In this document: in pieces, positions 55,595-57,776 of the stretch | How positions within the stretch are numbered: position 1 is the first letter of the stretch | Layout of the letters: every line of letters starts with the position of its first letter | DNA from: Hydnum rufescens UP504 | Lineage: Eukaryota; Basidiomycota; Agaricomycetes; Cantharellales; Hydnaceae | Assembly: GCA_014904985.1 (NCBI GenBank) | Contig: MU128956.1 | Coordinates: 194,589-252,364 of the forward strand | Direction of reading: 5' to 3' | DNA: 57,776 nucleotides | Notes under the pieces: model-generated | The model's database searches: none | Told to the model about the DNA's origin: nothing | What the model saw: the letters and a program-made list of their open reading frames with translations, nothing else | Translations under genes and position numbers: made by a program

Positions 55595-55695
55595 TGTTGA
55601 AAGACGTGGGCGGCGGGTGCCGAATTCATTACATAATACGTATGTACAGTAGTCAAGTACCGATCGGAATCGGCTGCAGACCCAATCCGCTGACA
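55595..55695. repeat. TRIM-like element right terminal repeat
   Basis: 101 bp, identical to the left repeat, followed by TTCTG and the kinase coding sequence CTAGCACCACTGCATTTCC. Confidence 0.88.
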
Positions 55696-57285
55696 TTCTG
55701 CTAGCACCACTGCATTTCCGGAGGAGCCTCTCTTGAAGACGCTTGAACAAGGCGCAGGATTCTTTCCTGCCCGACCTGGACTAGTTCTAGGTGATGGAAA
55801 ATATCGCATCTTGAGGAAGCTGGGCTGGGGAGAGGATTCATCTATGTGGCTTGTAGACGCTCTTCAGTGCGTTCGGAATTTGGGCGAATCGCCTTACAAG
55901 TTCTCCCTTCTTACGTCTCAATTACAGGTTCACACCCAAAGACTACTTCGCAGTCAAAATCCTTACGGCCAAGGCGACTCATTCACACCACGCCGGATAT
56001 AGGCATGAACTCGAGTTGCTGGATTCAATCAAGGCCGTCAGATTTGATTTCTTGCCCCGTCTCCGTGATAACTTTGAGCTCAGTGGTCCTCATGGCCAGC
56101 ACTTATGTCTCGTCATGGATCTGCATGGCACAAGTGTGCAGGCACTTAGGATGTCTACTCCAACCCAAACTCTTGCTGTACATAGTGTCAAGACTATCAT
56201 TGCGCTTCTACTCGAAGGCCTCGTCGAGCTACATGATTTAGGTATTGTTCATACTGGTGAGATTACTCTCTTTTATTCATTGTGGTCCAAGATACTCATG
56301 ATCTTTTGCAGAAATCAAGGCGGATAATATACTGTTCGAGGTGGGCGCCGAGGAGGTCATCATTGCTCCCATTCTCGCCTCCGAGCCCCTGGCCATTGAG
56401 GGCAGTTTTGAGCTTAAAGGCCAGTCATACCCTATCCTACGCTCGCAACCTATCACTCCACGTGTTAAATGGGACGACGATTGGTTGAGAGCCGAGGACT
56501 GGTCCATATCTCTCATCGATCTTGGGCATGGTACGCTCCCCTTCTTGATCTTAACCTCAGCGTGAGCCGGCTTAGTTATGGATGGATGACTATTCGTCTT
56601 CTAGGTCTGCGTCCAGGCAAGGATCTGCTTCCCATCACAGTCAGTATTCCTGCTCTGCGCGCACCTGAAACGATCCTGGGCGCCAGGATACGATACTAAA
56701 CTAGACATCTGGGCTCTAGGCTGCTTGGTCAGTGGTGCACTTGAGTGAATTGGCATAATTCATCACTTCTGATGCATCCTTCTCCTTCTATCTGGCTTAG
56801 ACCTTCGAGCTACTCACTGGGGTTTCACTTTTTGCCCCGGAAGGGAACTCGGATTGGAGCTATGAAGATGATCACCTTGCAAAATGCATGAACTTACGGG
56901 TGACAGTTTCTCAACATCCTTCCTGGAGCGGGCCACACGAAGTAAAGACTACTTCATGCCCGACGGTGAGTTCAAGGTCCAATTTCCTCTTGGGGTTGCC
57001 TTCGCTCATTTTATTTCTTTTTTGTTCGTGTCAGGTAAATTTGCTCGAATTCCAGATCTCATTCCGACGCCCATTGAGACAATCCTCCAACAATACTCTG
57101 TCTTGCTCTTGGAGGAGGATCTTAAGCCCGCTGCTGATTTCATCCGTGCGTGTACACGAATTGATCCTGAGGAGCGCCCATCCGCCAAGACACTGATAGG
57201 TCATGAGTGGATGCGTGGTGCCGTGACGTGTGACGGTTGGAGGGATGTGAATGCATTGCTGGGGAGCAAGGCAGAGCGTTCGTAG
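55696..57285 (+). pseudogene. SRPK-like protein kinase, copy 3
   Basis: The sequence from TTCTGCTAGCACC onward matches kinase copy 2 exon by exon: GDGKYRILRKLGWGEDSSMW, VKILTAKATH after an intron, LCLVMDLHGTSVQAL, DLG, and a clean C-terminus (PADFIRACTRIDPEERPSAK-like region to AERS, TAG at 57285). The lesions are distinct. The first codons are separated from the body by the TRIM-like element. The catalytic loop reads HTEIKADN, so the catalytic Asp is Glu. One extra base near 56690 (GGCGCCAGGATACG against GGCGCCGGATACG) shifts the frame to an early stop. The final exons lack the shift found in copy 2, so the copies decayed independently. Confidence 0.8.
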
Positions 57286-57403
57286 CGATAATGGTACCAC
57301 GATAAATTTTAGGAAACAATGCCTATCTTCGAAGCTCGATCGGTATCTACGTTCAGAACCCTGGGGGTATTTCTCGACTTTCACCCCTTAACATCATAGT
57401 TTT

Positions 57404-57776
57404 TTAATGTACTTTGTCGAGACAGTGTGGTCTAGTGAGTAACCCTCCACTCGAAAAATATTGAGCGAGCTTTGAGACAAATTTTGGAGTATTCGTCCCA
57501 TTCCTGAATATATATTTATTCGTCACTATATGCATATCTCGCATAAACGTCTCGGCCAGTAAGGGGGATTTAGATAAGACGTGGTATCCATGAGGAGAGC
57601 TTTCCATTTTCGGTCCTCTGAATCCAGAAGTTCTAATAGGGAAGTCCGGATTGCATTCGCCCTAACCGCTGAGCGCTCTAGTTCAAGGCTCTTTTCCTGA
57701 CCTTCAGAATCGCGCGACGAAGCTGACAAGTATCAAGGTAAGATGTCCCTTCAAATTTCAGGATTGGGTACCTATC
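57404..57776 (-). CDS. Partial hypothetical gene at window edge
   Basis: The minus-strand frame from the right edge reads SSRDSEGQEKSLELERSAVR, then a helical stretch with RTSLLELLDSEDRKWKALLM, and reaches its stop at about 57526. A second frame below it (MESSPHGYHVLSKSPLLAET...) may be a further exon. It looks like a charged helical protein. No family is recognised and its start is outside the window. Confidence 0.35.

Larger units (their letters stand above)
54460..55695. mobile_element. Small non-autonomous LTR element (TRIM-like) inserted in kinase copy 3
   Basis: 1236 bp with identical 101-bp direct terminal repeats (54460-54560, 55595-55695) that start TGTTGAAAGAC and end CCGCTGACA (TG...CA). 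The 5-bp target duplication TTCTG lies at 54455-54459 and 55696-55700. The interior (about 1.03 kb) has no reverse transcriptase or gag. It carries five CTCCCACT words (about 54561, 54704, 54753, 54791, 54876), most followed by an AGCA- or AGTA-containing stretch. No clear tRNA primer site was found after the left repeat. Identical repeats suggest recent insertion. Confidence 0.85.

Overview
The window looks like a repeat-rich stretch of a basidiomycete genome, probably an agaricomycete such as Rhizoctonia/Ceratobasidiaceae; the genus is inferred from gene style and not proven. Genes carry many 50-100 nt spliceosomal introns. The recognisable products are eukaryotic: cytoplasmic dynein heavy chain, Sm protein E, a Mediator subunit 9-like protein and an SRPK-like kinase.

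Regions 1-25.3 kb and 49.8-57.8 kb are related by segmental duplication. The repeated unit is a minus-strand dynein heavy chain gene, then intergenic DNA, then a plus-strand SRPK-like kinase. Copy A (4.8-22.7 kb) is fuller, although its dynein lacks the N-terminal tail and carries an internal 1.4-kb tandem duplication. Copy B (49.8-57.3 kb) is a deletion derivative whose dynein has lost motor modules AAA1-AAA4 and whose kinase has a small LTR element in its first codons. A third dynein tail (23.0-23.4 kb) and a third kinase fragment (0.65-1.25 kb) also exist. Complete small genes in the left part are SmE (4107-4613, minus) and a Med9-like gene (17933-18360, plus). A delta-9 desaturase (2.3-3.2 kb) is a pseudogene.

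Region 25.3-47.1 kb is a nested transposon block. It starts with an apparently intact pogo-type DNA transposon (25333-28304; 27-bp perfect TIRs, TA target duplication, 755-residue transposase after one splice) and a 331-bp MITE. It continues with a 17.3-kb composite element (29771-47052) bounded by 525-bp inverted repeats and an 8-bp target duplication. Inside the composite lie a 3.46-kb near-perfect palindrome (with a sequencing gap), a Ty1/copia retrotransposon (34652-44822, 205-bp LTRs, GGTTC target duplication) and, inside the copia reverse transcriptase, a 4.8-kb TIR element (38024-42792).

The most unusual feature is a family of at least twelve intron-like modules of 91-116 nt (GTAAGT/GTATGT/GTGAGT ... 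CTAAC/CTAAT ... TAG). Each carries, or in one decayed copy retains traces of, a GCAAAAAGAGCAGC ... GCTGCTCTTTTTGC hairpin. Most are preceded by a second hairpin at the upstream exon end. They occur in the palindrome arms, in the 38-42 kb array (head to head) and in a minus-strand gene-like region at 45.2 kb. They look like a hairpin-bearing introner-like family.

Region 47.1-49.8 kb holds an unrecognised multi-exon minus-strand gene.
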